64,000 bases of DNA from Madurella fahalii. Lineage: Eukaryota; Ascomycota; Sordariomycetes; Sordariales. The notes under the pieces are model-generated. The model had not been told where the DNA came from and made no database searches. It saw nothing but the letters and a program-made list of their open reading frames with translations. Both the position numbers and the translations under genes were made by a program. The DNA lies in contig CM056876.1 of assembly GCA_029876055.1 (NCBI GenBank), positions 4,774,001 to 4,838,000 on the forward strand, in the 5' to 3' direction. Positions 11,801-23,095 of the stretch are shown here, piece after piece. Positions within the stretch are counted from its first letter, which is position 1. The number at the start of each line of letters is the position of its first letter.

Positions 11801-14411
11801 CAAGGTTGAGGCTAAGAAACAGACGCTTGTCAAAGGCTTCGAGGCCGCCAGCCAGGTTGGGGACCTTGGCAAGCGAGCCGAGGTTTTCCGCCTTTTGCTT
11901 GGTAAAGGGGTTACTGGTGAGGTTGTCGACGCGCAGCTGGTGTCGGCAGCGAAATTCGGCGACGATGGTGAGAACCTGGTACGGCTGCTGCTCGAGTTTG
12001 GAGCCAGAGTCGACTACAACGCGGGTGAAGCTATCTGGAACGCTACGAGGGGTGCCCACATGGGCAGCCTGAAGCTGATACTCGGGGTAGAGCGAGTGAG
12101 CGGCCGGCAGACCAAGCCGTCCCGGACGACATTACTCCGGGCGCTCAGGGCGAGCCGGAAGCTAAGCAAGGATATGCGATACCAGGTCATTGAATGGCTC
12201 TTCCAAGCCGGGCTGGCCCCTTGTGAAGAGATCCATATCGCCCTGAACAGAGCAGTCAAGGACGATCCAGACCTGAGGCTCATTGAGCTCCTACTCGACC
12301 ACGGCGCGTCACCGTTGGCCAATGGTTGCGCAACCTTGACGGACGCTGCACAGCTGCTCTTGGTTGACATTTTGGCGCTGTTGTTGAAAAATGACATTCC
12401 ACAGAATGACGTCTCATGGGTGTTTAAGCAAGCCTTTACTCCAGAAACCTCCTCAGCCTGGCTATCGGATAAGGGCTTACAAGTTGCAAAGATGCTCCTG
12501 GAGAAGGGGGCAGAAGGGGAGAGCCTAGCCCTGGCTCTAGGTACGGTCATCGACGCCTACGGCTCGGAAAACGACGGGGTAGCCCGCAAATTTACGGCTG
12601 TCCTACTACGGTCCAATGTCGACGTAAACTATGACGATGGGCTAGTAGTCCAAAAAGCAGCGCAGAAGGCGGACTCGGAGCTTATCCAGCAAGTTTTAGA
12701 CAAGAAGCCAAACTCTCGCGCCATTTCGATGGCGTTCCCTTACATCTTCGACGACAGCCTGTCAGAAGCCGACACCCTCCATCTCATGAGCCTGTTTACC
12801 GAGTACCATGACAGAGAGGAGAGGCTCGATGTCATGTTTTCGCATCCCGAGTTCGAGCCGGTAATTATCCGCGCCCTCTCAACGTTCCCGCGCTCAGTCA
12901 AGATCTTGCAGGCGCTGCTTGACGCCGGTTATTACCACGACCAAACTACGGTGATCCGGGTCATGGACGAAGTCGAAGAAGATGAACAGGTCAGCCTCCT
13001 ATTCTGGGCGCTTTTCCAGCCCCAAAAGAGGGTCAGCAGCGCCGTCATTGAGCTTCTGATCGATCGCGGTGCCAAAGTCAACTTTGAGACGCGCTTGTCC
13101 AAAAGGACGCCACTCATGTTAGCCATCCAGCACCGGCGGCCCGATCTCGTCAAAGCACTCATCCTCGCAGGTGCTGAAGTCGACGTGATGGATGTCACTA
13201 ACAATACTCCAATGACGATGGCCACCCAACTCGGCGGAGACCTCGGCACTTCCATGATGTCGAGCATCCTTGCCGCCGACCCGTCCATCAACGACGGTTC
13301 CTTACACAACGCCGCGCGGGACCTTAACCTGAAGGCGCTACGAGTCCTCCTCGAGTATGGCCATGACGTCGATTTCCCCAGCACTCTACACGGGGGGCGC
13401 AGTGCCCTCGGCGAGCTGTGCCTGAACGCTGCACATGCTGGTCCCCTCACCGCGGCGCAGGAGAAGCAAATGGAAAAGGTTATGGCGGTCCTCATCAACC
13501 ACGACACCGACCTGACCATCCAGTCGGACGGCAAATCGGTCCTCCTCCTTGCGCTCAACTCGGCGGACCCCGTCCCGACCACGCGCGCCTTGCTCAAGGT
13601 CGGCCTATGGAAGCACATCAACAAACCCTACAACCACTACACGGACGGCACATACACCTACTCGGCCTCACAGTACGTCGCGCGGGTCCTCCCAGAGTCC
13701 GACGCCGGCTCGCAGCTCCTCGAGCTCCTGAAAGCCAACCGCGCCATCGACGTGTACTACGCCAACGAGGGCCCGCAGCCCGAGGGCGCCGTCAACCTCC
13801 CCGCCGAGCTGCTCCGCGCCGAGCGCGAACGCCGTGCGAGGGAGGAGCGGATCGCGAAGGAGTCGGAGGAGCACGCCATCGCGCTCGCGCGTACCAAGGA
13901 GATCGCGTCCATCCACAACCAGATCTTCCTCGCGCGGGCGGAGCTCGAGGACGCGCGCGCGCGACGCCAGAGGGACGACGAGCTCACCGCCATCCACAAC
14001 CGCCAGGCGGCCGAGGAATCGGCCTTTGCCGCCGAGCTGCAGCGCCGCAAGGCCGAGCGGGAGGCGGCCATCCACCACGAGCAGCGGCTGACCGAGGCGG
14101 GCCTGACGCGGGCGCGGCTGGTGGCCGAGGCCGAGCTCCAGATGGAGGAGCAGAAGCAGGGCCGCATGCTGGAGTGGGAGGAGCGAGTCGGCCGGAACAG
14201 GGAGGCCAACGCCAAGGCGCTGAGCGCCGTCCGCATCAGGGAGCGCGAGGCCATCGAGAAGATGGATGCGGCTAGCGACGCGCGGACCGTGAAGCGGATC
14301 GCCGAGCATAAGAAGTTGGTCGAGGGCCAGGAGAGGTTGGCGGCGAGATTGGCCAGCGGCGGGGTGGATCAGAGGAGGCAGATTGGGTACATCACTGGGG
14401 AGCTGGATTAG
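8816..14411 (+). CDS. Giant ankyrin-repeat protein with C-terminal coiled coil
   Basis: Two exons, 8816-10844 and 10894-14411, joined by a 49-nt intron (GTATGT donor, CTGAC branch, TAG acceptor), give 1848 aa. The frame is preserved across the junction (LPVALAVSDPDPTILELIL). Residues about 60-1480 are a long array of ankyrin-like helix pairs of about 33 residues with diverged cores (for example VAVLVQHADPLTLDAAL and LIDRGAKVNFETRLSKRTPL); the repeats nearest 1330-1400 are the most canonical. From about residue 1660 to the end the protein is Arg/Glu/Ala-rich and strongly predicted by eye to be coiled coil (RAERERRAREERIAKESEEH onward). No NTPase or catalytic motif was seen. Such proteins usually act as scaffolds or ligand-sensing parts of NLR-type systems. 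The neighbouring STAND-like gene lacks repeats, so this could be its separate sensor chain; that is inference. Confidence 0.75.
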
Positions 14412-15379
14412 GTGTGGGGAGGCTGTCCCGTCTTGTCCGCGGGAGGATGGTTCTGAGGTGAGACGGTTAAGGGGTTACTGGATGAGAGATAGGTACTTTA
14501 CGAATGAATGAATGAAATAAGCTTGATGACTTGCCAATGGATTTGATTGCGGCATGTGCTCTGTTTGGTGAACCGTGTCCGTGCCAAGATGACATGCAGT
14601 CTGTCAAGAGTAGGACCTGCCTTGCTCGGGTACGGACGCTCCTCAGGAATTGAGGGATGTAGGGTTATCGGTGACGCAATGAGGCCAAGCAGAGGGCCAT
14701 TCGTTCCTTCCGATGTTCAACCTAGCGGTTACTTAGGGTCAAGATGGATGAGCCGTTTCGGAAGAGCTCATGCCGCGCGGTCTGTGTGTTGCAGGTACTA
14801 TGGAAGATAGATGAGATAGATGGGTCATCCGGAGGAAGTAACCACGGGAGACTAGTGGCGGTGTCAGGTGTTGGCAAGGTTCTGCAACATTTTCAACAGC
14901 GTCTCGGGCAAGGAGCGCCTGCCACGATTAAGAGAGGAGGGTTCGCTTCTGATATCGAATACTCCGAATCCGCCCAGATGAGGAAGGCAAGGTAAGAAAC
15001 CAGATCGGATAACACAGTATGTGTAAGAAAGCAACCGAGTGTTAGCGGCTTCTTCCAAACCGACGGCACCTTCTGGCAATGCTGATCTATGGACTAAAGC
15101 AAACTTAGCGACGATAACTGCCGCAAAGTTCTTAGAACAGTCACCTGACTCTCGACCTAATCTCGTCCTCGTCGGCCACAACTTCGCACAACTTCCCACC
15201 GTCTCTTGCCTCAGCGCTACTTGAAACAGCCGGTTGAGATTCTCGAGCCCGCTCCTTCGGCGCCGTAAATGGGCTCTTCGCTGATCGCTCACTTGGACCT
15301 CATGGTGCTTTAGCTGAGGTGGCTCTACTTCTTTCTCATCTGAGAAATTATTAACCTGCAACCAGTCCATCGCTGCGAC

Positions 15380-15472
15380 CAGCGTTTTCGACATAAACAA
15401 CAGTTTTCTTCCTAACGTCAGTTTTCGTCCTAAACATCAATTTTCTCCCTAAACATCAGTTTTCTCGCATCT
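15380..15472. repeat. Degenerate 19-bp tandem repeat, about 5 copies
   Basis: Successive units such as CAGTTTTCGTCCTAAACAT and CAATTTTCTCCCTAAACAT follow each other with a period of 18-20 bp and a few substitutions per unit. Confidence 0.6.
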
Positions 15473-15542
15473 TGCCTCCCATCATCTGGATCTCCATGCC
15501 CTGCACATGATAAGGTAAGACTAAGGATCTCCTTCAACTACG

Positions 15543-15624
15543 CTTTCTTCTTTTTTCTTTTCTTTTTCTTTTCTTTTTCTTTTCTTTTTCTTTTCTTTTT
15601 CTTTTCTTTTTCTTTTTCTTTTTT
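15543..15624. repeat. Polypyrimidine (CTTTTTCTTT)n tract
   Basis: About 80 bases composed only of C and T on the plus strand, with a decamer-like CTTTT/CTTTTT alternation. It lies in the upstream region of the SNF2 gene. Confidence 0.85.
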
Positions 15625-16231
15625 GTGTGCGTTTTGTTTTGCGGTCGCAGCCCACAACAGCCACAGCCTCAACCTCCCCCTCCTTCCTCCTTCCAAGTCA
15701 ACATCATCCAAGCACGAAGCCAGCCCAAGTTCTGGCCTTTGCTGAGATTTGGAACGTCGTCATTTTCTTCCCTTTCCCAACCTCCCTTTCAACCAAAGCC
15801 AGTCTTCCCCTTTTTCGTAGCGTAATTCGATCGAAAAGCGTTTTCCTGCTGCTGCTGCTCTTACTCTTAATTTTCTGCGCTCACTGGGTTGATTCATCTC
15901 GCTGCTACTAGGTTGGCACTTTCCGCTTGATTTTGTTCGGTGTTCTTAATTTCATTGGGCACTACCGTTCCAATTCATCACTTTCTTCCGTCTCTCAGAT
16001 TTGGTTTCATTGCTTCTAGAATTGGTGATCCAGTCCTAACTCAGATGCGCTCATTCCAGACATCGGCAGGCAAGGATCTAAGGCATTCTACGGTTTCTAC
16101 TTTCAAGCTACTCGCACCGTAAGCGCTTCCCTACGCACAGCAACTTGACGCTTGCACAGACATCAACTAACGAGTCTGTAGGACGATCCACACTCAATTT
16201 CACGATCAGATGCCTCACTAGCACCTCCGCA

Positions 16232-19200
16232 ATGTCTGGAGCCCATGAATTCGAGCCGAGCGGTGTCCATGAGAAGCATCCGGGCCCGCCTGGTCAAGGG
16301 AAACACCCTAATATTTCCCAACCTAACCTTCTCGGAGCCGATAAAGGCCGTGACATTGACGATGACGCCAGTGTTACCAGCGACAACAGCGGCCTATTCT
16401 TCTCATCTGCAGGGAAGTACCTAGAGGAAGATGGTCGTCAGCCATCCGCTGATCGACGAGGAAATCTCAACAATACCGCACGCCCAGAGCCTGAGTCCGA
16501 GGAAGAGGAGGAGGACCTGGAGGAAGGTGAAGGACAGGGCCACCTCAACAATCCGCAATACCAGCAATATGACGAGTCGGACAATGACGACTTTGCAATC
16601 ATTAATCCAAACGAAATCCCTGATCAAGTCAAGGCAAGGTTTGACGCATTCCAATTCAGACCTCTACCCGCACCCGGCGTCATCTGCACTAGTTACAGGT
16701 CAGTCAAAGTTGAGGAAGACGGCGATGAGTTATGGAATTTTCCCGAGTATCCCGCTAGAGACAATAGCCCGGAGTTTGACGGCGATGAATATGCCTCTCT
16801 CTCTGATGGTGAGGAATCCCGAGACCGAGGTCGCCAAAAGCAAAGGCTCCCTCGAAGAATCCGTCAAACCTCCGCTCAGGAGGGTCCCCAAGACATCGTC
16901 GAGGATGCCACTCACGATACCCATCGACGAGTCCATCAAGGCACTTCCGGGGATCCCTTTCGAGATCCCCGTTCACAGAGCTATCCGCCAATCCATCCAG
17001 AAATTCCGGGACAAGACCAGACCCTGCTCGCTCAAACGCCCAACGAGAACAACCGTGATGAATGCGAGTTAGCTGGACTCTTTCTCACGGTCAAGAACCT
17101 GAAAGATGATCTCGAGATAGCTGTGATTACCCAGCGAAAGCTGAAACGAAGCAAAGACGCTGGATTGCTGGATGGATCGGGACTTGCACGTCTCGAGCAA
17201 TTGGACGCTGAAATCCATCAGATGCAGTCTGAGATCTCGGAAATAGAAAAGAACATGAAGGAGAAGGAGGAGACGCGCAGGAGGCAGGCGCCTGCAGCCG
17301 ATGCAAGGGAGTATTGGCGAAGGAAGTATGGCAAGAACCCGCAGTTTGCCCGGCGCCTTAACAAGTTCCGCAATCTCAAGCGCCCCGGCGATCCCAGCAA
17401 TACCTCCGGAAGAGATAAGAGGCGCAAGCAAAACGCCATGGCCGTGAACTCTGTGACGGACCAAGACCCTATGCAGGCGTTGGCGGACATGGGCGATGTT
17501 CCCATCCCAGGACCCATGACCGCAAACACCAAAACAGCTCTCACGGCGCAACTCCGTTCTTTTTCTAAGATCTCGGGTGAGGACATAAAGGACGATAGTG
17601 CAGCCCTCAACCAGGCGACAGCTTCATTCGGATACAAGAAGTGCACCATGGATAAGCAACTCATCACGGGTGGTGCCAAATGGAAATTGAAGGGTCTCAA
17701 AACGTCACTCTACAATCATCAAGTAGTGGGAGCCAGCTGGATGGTCAGCAGAGAACTCTCTCCCCACGGCCCATATGGGGGCATCCAGGCCGACTCCATG
17801 GGTCTAGGAAAGACACTACAGATCCTTGCCTGTATGGTGGCAAACCCGCCCACGGCCGAGGACGTTGCGGCTGGCCGCGTAACTACCTTGTTGGTGCTAC
17901 CAGCCGGTTCTGTATACCAATGGAAAAGGGAGGTTGCTCGCCATACCGACTTCCCAGTCCCATACGTTTACAAGGGCTGCCAGAGTGAAAACATCCCGAT
18001 CGACATGTGGTCTAGATGGCAAATTGTGTAAGTTCCTGCATAAGATGCGGACGCCGTCATTCCCAGATACATCAATAATTAAGAGTCAGATCAGCTAACC
18101 CTTGTTTGCAGCATTGCGACTTACCATCAAGTTGCTGCAGCTTTCCCATCCAAGGCTGCGTTGGAAAAGATTAGGGGGAAGAAACTCGACAACGAGGAAT
18201 TGAGGGCGGAGTTTAACAAGGAACTCGGCGACCTATTCCGGGTCGAATTCTACCGGGTAGTCCTTGACGAGGCTCATGCCATCAAAGGCAATAAAACCCA
18301 GGGTTCGTCATCGTACTTCTGCAGTAGGACATGGTATGTGCTAATACTCCGCACCAGCTTCTATCGCCTGTTGCCGACTCAGCTCAAAGTATCGATGGGC
18401 AGTTACAGGAACTCCCATCCACAACGGAATCGACGGTAGGAGCCCCGTTGTCTGAGGTTTGGGTATAGAAACTGACAAAGTGTCCATAGAGATGTATCCA
18501 TATTTCCGATTCACGGGGGTGGAGTTTGCCGGCGATTTAACCAACTTCAAGAAATGGTTTGGTAACATAGAACTGGTATTCCTTTTCCCACTGCTTGCGA
18601 CTTTTACGCTCTGGCTAAGCGTTTCCAGGACAACAACAAAGGCCGACTCCAGGCAATCGTGAGGAACATTATGATTCGAAGGTAAACAATCCATCGGCTT
18701 CGTATCCCCACCAGTACCTCTCGGCTGACTTAGCACCAGGAAGCAAACAGACAAATTCGCGGGTCGCCCCATTCTTGAAATTCCGTCGTCTTATCCAAGA
18801 GAAGACTGTTGGATTAAACTTTCAGCCGAGGAAGAGGCCCTTTACCGGTTAGTTTATCTTCGCATCCACCGTGTTGAGCCACATGCTGAGAAATGAATCA
18901 TATAGACATCAAGAGAGCGTTTTCCGAGATCAGCTCAACGTGCATCTCGCCGACGGATCAGCCGATACCATGTACCTCTCATTCTTTGCGTTCCTGACAT
19001 GTCTCAGACAGCTCACGGCGCACCCCTTTCTGGCCGAACGCCTGTTCCACGGATACTGGACTGCAGAGGACTTTGGCGCCATTCGTAAGCGGCTTACCAA
19101 GCACCGGGGCCATATGACTCTGATCCAGCAGCTCCAGGCTTGCCACAAGCGCCGTGACATTAATGGCCCAGGGCAGCGCAACAGAAGAGACATATTCTTT

Positions 19201-20576
19201 TCAGTGGACACAATGCGAATGGACAGGTTCAACCCGAGGAATGGTGCTGGAAGCGTGCTCTGCGGTATTTGCGGCGAATTACCGGTTGACCCGCAGATCA
19301 GTGATGTAGGTGCACCGTTAGGCAATGCAAGGTCCATGGCACTGACGGCGGTATCCGACAGTGCGGTCATGCTTTCTGTGAAGCATGCTTCCTTCTAGAG
19401 CAGGAGCACGCCAGAGAAGAGAGCGACACAGATGTTATCCCGTGCCCAACATGCGGTACGAAGATTCGGTCAGCCCGCCCCTTCGACCTGCTATTTGTCC
19501 AGGATTGCGTCTCTCAAACAGGCAACGAAGCTTCCGTGAACGCACGACCCCGAAACGAAGCCCGTGGAAGCAGAAGGCTGCGCGCCAAAAATCCCTCTAA
19601 AGAAAAAATTAGAGGGTACGGAGATGATCTTAACAAACTCCAGCCCAAGCCGGAATACCACAGTACCCTCTTAGAACATTGCGACAAAAATGGTAACCTC
19701 GCACCGAGCGCTAAATTGGAGAAAGTCATGGCGTACATCCGCAAGTGGCAGCGCGAAGCGCCTGACGACAAGATTGTTGGCAAGTCTCTTGCAACTGCTT
19801 CAAAATCACCTTCACATTACATGGATGCTAACCAATCTGACTACCTTAGTCTTCACACAGTGGCGCCTGTTTGGAATGATCCTTGGTCGTAAACTTTATG
19901 AGGAAGACATTGGGTTCCTCTACCATTTCGGCACCCTCACCATGAAGGAGCGCGATAAGGCAGTTGAAGACTTTCGCGATAAGGCTGATGCCAAAGTGCT
20001 TGTACGTGGCCATCATTCCCCAGCTGTTCCCCGCGGAGCAGTCACGCTCACACTAACCCGCACCCCCAGGTCTCCGGTTTCCAATGCGGTGGGATCTCAC
20101 TAAACTTGACCTGCGCCAACCGCGTCATCCTCGGCGACCTCTGGTGGAACACCGCGCTGGAGGAGCAGGCTTTCGGGCGAGTCAAACGCATTGGCCAGGA
20201 GAAACGAACACACTTTGTGCGCATCATGGTTCGCTCCACGATCGACGTCCGTCTACACGAGCTCCAGGAGCAAAAGAAGAGGGAATGCAACGCCGTCTAC
20301 GAGGATGGAAGCCCAGCGCGTCACAAAACCCTCACTTTGGACGAGATTGCCAGTCTCTTTGGGGAGCTGGTGACTTCGAACGGTAAGAAACGGGTGATCT
20401 GCGATTACGACAAGGATCATCGTCGTGGGAATGATGCTGTCGTCCTGACTGCGGCCGACAACAACAAGAATGGCCAGGTAAACCAGGACTTATCTGACAG
20501 CGAAGGTATCGAGACCAGCGAGGAAATCGAGGACGGGGATGATAACCAGGGCGACTTTGAGTTTTGGCGGGGTTGA
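16232..20576 (+). CDS. RING-containing SNF2/Rad5-Rad16-like ATPase
   Basis: Ten exons close in frame to 1262 aa: 16232-18027, 18112-18302, 18358-18435, 18490-18575, 18629-18681, 18740-18847, 18906-19305, 19362-19779, 19850-20001 and 20070-20576. The first 400 residues are acidic and disordered. Motif I is DSMGLGKT (Lys near 527), motif II is LDEAHAIKG (Asp near 651) and motif III follows as WAVTGTPIHNGI. A C3HC4 RING-type insert (CGICGELP, then CGHAFCEACF, then CPTCG) separates the two RecA lobes. The second lobe has FTQWRLFG, SGFQCGGISLNL and the arginine-finger motif QAFGRVKRIGQ. The order matches Rad5/Rad16/HLTF-type proteins, which remodel DNA-protein complexes and act as E3 ubiquitin ligases in the nucleus. 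There is no HIRAN domain, so Rad16-like or a fungal-specific group is more likely than Rad5. The intron at 19780-19849 begins with GC instead of GT. Confidence 0.85.
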
Positions 20577-21257
20577 CTCTGACGAAATCTCCAAATTCGG
20601 TATGTAATGAATAGTAGAGAGCATTTAACGCGCTCGAGGGACAGAGGCGGCAAACCTGGTCACATACTTCCTCCTAGTCAGTAAGAGAGACTAGCCTAGC
20701 AATTCGTTCGCAAATATAGTCTTGTTTTTCTCATCTACATCATATTAGCGCCGGAATTAGCAAGGCCGGAGGGATATCGCCATCCTTGTCACACGATGGT
20801 ATTGAGCTCGACCGCATAGTTATCATGCCCAGATCTACTCTTCTCGGTTAAACTTATTGAGATACGGATAACAGACGGCTAAAATAGGCACCTCCGAGCA
20901 TCCACGGTTCGATTGAGCTGATTGTCGTAGGCGTCGAGTCACCTCTCAAACACCCTAATGATCCAGTACATGGTGAGAGTCCGAGTCGACGATAGAAGAC
21001 ACGTCGACCTCGCCTTTGACTTTTTTTGGCCAGCCGTGACCCCAAGCGGCGCCGGGCGCACCTCAGACCCAAAGACCAGCCATGCACGCTCCCTTCTTCG
21101 AGGTTGAGTTTTAAGCACTTTAACAACCTTCTAAGTAATCCTAGTAGCGAAAATAACCAAATAGCGACCATTAGTTTCGGCAAATTCAATACCATAAGGT
21201 ATTCTTTCCAAGGATCCTCGTCGCAAACCCACCAACTCAGCTTAGAGCTACCTAAAT
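20577..21257. other. AT-richer spacer, possible repeat remnant
   Basis: No recognisable gene. Composition changes after about 20.7 kb, and open frames on both strands in 20854-21264 show no domain pattern. This is the left border of the repeat-rich island. Confidence 0.35.
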
Positions 21258-21302
21258 ACAGCAAAGAAAAAGAAAAAAGAAAAAAAGAAAAGAGAGAGAG
21301 AG

Positions 21303-21347
<45 letters not shown>

Positions 21348-21532
21348 AAGAAAGAAAAAGAAAAAGAAAGGAAAAAAGAAAGGAAAAAAGAAAGGAAAAA
21401 AGAAGGAAAAAAGAAAAAAAATAAAAGGAAAGGAAAGGAAAGGAAAGGAGAGGAAAGGAAAGGAGAGGAAAGGAAAGGAGAGGAAAGGAGAGGAGAGGAG
21501 AGGAGAGTAGAGGAAATGAAAGGAAAGGAAAA
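21258..21532. repeat. Polypurine tract with (GA)n, (AAAGG)n and (AGGAG)n blocks
   Basis: About 270 bases almost wholly A and G on the plus strand, broken by only a few pyrimidines. The order is an A-rich block, a perfect (GA)n run of about 40 bases (21308-21342), AAAGGAAAA blocks, then GGAAA/GGAGA pentamers. Confidence 0.9.
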
Positions 21533-21668
21533 ACCGTCCCGCTTCCCTTTTATACCCGCCCTTTGGTGGCGCCTTGACACCAACGAATAATATCGTATGC
21601 ACTCTCAATCAGGATACATGCCGCTCAGCCACAAAAAGCCTTTCGGGAAGTCCTCCCTGCCGTCTCAT

Positions 21669-22214
21669 TCATCGCTTCCCCTCAACGGCGCCGGCAAGGC
21701 AGTCCACGAGAGCCTTCACAATCGCCTCACGATCCCGGACAGTCATGGGGGTGGCGGTGTCGAACGTGCCGCAGGAGAGACGCGCATACACGTTGTCAGG
21801 AACGTAATTTTGGACGCGACGTTGGGAAAGCGCGGGCGCCTCTGGCGTGCGTGTCTCGTCATTGTAGTCACTGTAATTGATTAAATGGTACGTTAGCCAC
21901 ATGCGTCGCCCCAAGGAGATGTGGAGCATGGGGTGCTTGAGGAGGTTGTTGATGTTTGCCGTGAGAACGTGTCTCTTGAAGGCGCCTCCATGGGGAGGGA
22001 GGGATCGGGAGAGGAAAGAAAAGGGTGGGGACGGGAATCCACGGGATAAGTACCCGGCAATAGAACCGGCATGGGCCGCAGTGGAGAGTCCATCGGCTCG
22101 GTCCATCGTTTTATGCTGTTGTTTTCGGCTTGAACTTTTGCGGAAACGGTGTGTAGAAATCCGGCTAGTGTATGCTTGATCCCGTGTATATGCGGATAGA
22201 AAGCTCAGGACCAA
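21669..22214 (-). CDS. Orphan protein, unknown function
   Basis: A 181-codon minus-strand frame. A second ATG at codon 37 (MDRADGLSTAAHAGSIAGYL) would give 145 aa and may be the true start. The composition is protein-like, with a plausible helix-rich C-terminal half (NYVPDNVYARLSCGTFDT, VRDREAIVKALVDCLAGAVE). There is no signal peptide, membrane helix or known motif. A TATATAA-type box lies upstream for this strand at 22312-22318. It sits alone in the transposon island. It could be a lineage-specific gene or a non-coding open frame. Confidence 0.4.
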   Translation of the reverse strand: MVLSFLSAYTRDQAYTSRISTHRFRKSSSRKQQHKTMDRADGLSTAAHAGSIAGYLSRGFPSPPFSFLSRSLPPHGGAFKRHVLTANINNLLKHPMLHISLGRRMWLTYHLINYSDYNDETRTPEAPALSQRRVQNYVPDNVYARLSCGTFDTATPMTVRDREAIVKALVDCLAGAVEGKR

Positions 22215-22799
22215 AGCAAGAGAAGAGCTGCCCCATAATGAAGAGGAAATAACGGAGCGCCGGGATAGCCCTGATATATCAAGGCCTTGCCCCGGGAGCG
22301 TACCATGATTATATAAGGAGGGCCTGCCGAGAGGTGCAGGTTAGGGTGTTCCGGGTCGTGCAAGTTGGGGTGTAGGGCGGTGCCAGAGGTTCCTCTCTCT
22401 GCAGCGCAATGGCAGGGGTGGTGTACTCGCACGCTTACTTCAGCCACTCGGTTGGGGTGGGAATCGGCTTTCCTGGCCGCTCTAGGTTATGTCGCCCTAA
22501 TTTTGCCAATGCGGCCTATTCTGTTTTACGAGACAACTCCTTCACCTGGTGTTGTCCACCAACAACAAACACCCCTTCCCCGCCCCGCACACCCTATCTT
22601 CAATCCAGCCCCGCCTCGACTTTGAACGCCGGATGCCACCACCCCGAAGCAAAGCCACCACCCCATTTCTTCCCACCCTCATTTCACCTCTCCACCCTAA
22701 ATACGCCTTATCAAGCTGGATCCAAACGCTGACTGGCCTGTTGAAATCACCAAATTCGGTCCCTCGATAGTCAAATTCCACGCTCAATTACTTTAATTC
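22215..22799. other. Intergenic spacer
   Basis: Contains the possible TATA element of the orphan gene (22312-22318). No coding sequence was recognised. Confidence 0.35.
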
Positions 22800-22851
22800 A
22801 AAGTCGAGACTCTTCATGACCCATTATTGGTAGCATTTCGAGACGTCGACC

Positions 22852-23095
22852 GAATTCTGACGCTTCAAGTGGCGCTGCGCAAACGGCGCGGGCCGCATTA
22901 TTACAATTGATCCGGCTCCTACTCGTCATGCAAGCTGATGCAGATGCAGCACGCCGTGTGTGTCCCATGCCTCGGCCCCTCAGCCACGAGCAACTCGTGG
23001 GTAAAGTCAAGAGAATATATGCCAGCCTCGTCATGCTAGAGAGCAAACGTATCGAGGTCGACCTCCTCTTCGAGGAGATAGAAATTTCACGTTGA
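22852..23095 (+). pseudogene. Fragment resembling a fungal Est1/SMG-like protein family
   Basis: In one plus-strand frame, the stretch ending at the stop at 23093-23095 reads with strong protein character (AALLQLIRLLLVMQADADAA, then QLVGKVKRIYASLVMLESKR and IEVDLLFEE). The segment KRIYASLVMLESKRIEVD resembles the opening of a fungal family often labelled telomerase-binding/EST1-like, where I recall IYAGLVMVESKCIEVD. The frame is closed by a stop both upstream and soon after the motif, and nothing of the downstream EST1-like domain follows. It therefore looks like a truncated copy stranded among repeats. The identification rests on memory of the motif. Confidence 0.35.

Larger units (their letters stand above)
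14412..16231. other. Intergenic region and SNF2 gene leader, rich in simple repeats
   Basis: No supported gene. It contains a degenerate 19-bp tandem repeat (15380-15472) and a polypyrimidine tract (15543-15624), annotated separately. A CTAAC..TAG pair around 16168-16183 hints at a 5' UTR intron before the SNF2 start codon. A 178-codon minus-strand frame at 14864-15400 shows no recognisable features. Confidence 0.4.

Noticed and set aside
13418..14275. 285-codon plus-strand open frame
   Set aside because: Out-of-frame shadow of the ankyrin/coiled-coil gene, dominated by Gly, Arg and Pro.
14864..15400. 178-codon minus-strand frame starting in the 19-mer repeats
   Set aside because: The start codon lies inside a tandem repeat and no family pattern is visible.
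21248..21608. Phe/Leu/Ser-rich minus-strand frames
   Set aside because: Translation of the polypurine tract; low-complexity artefact.
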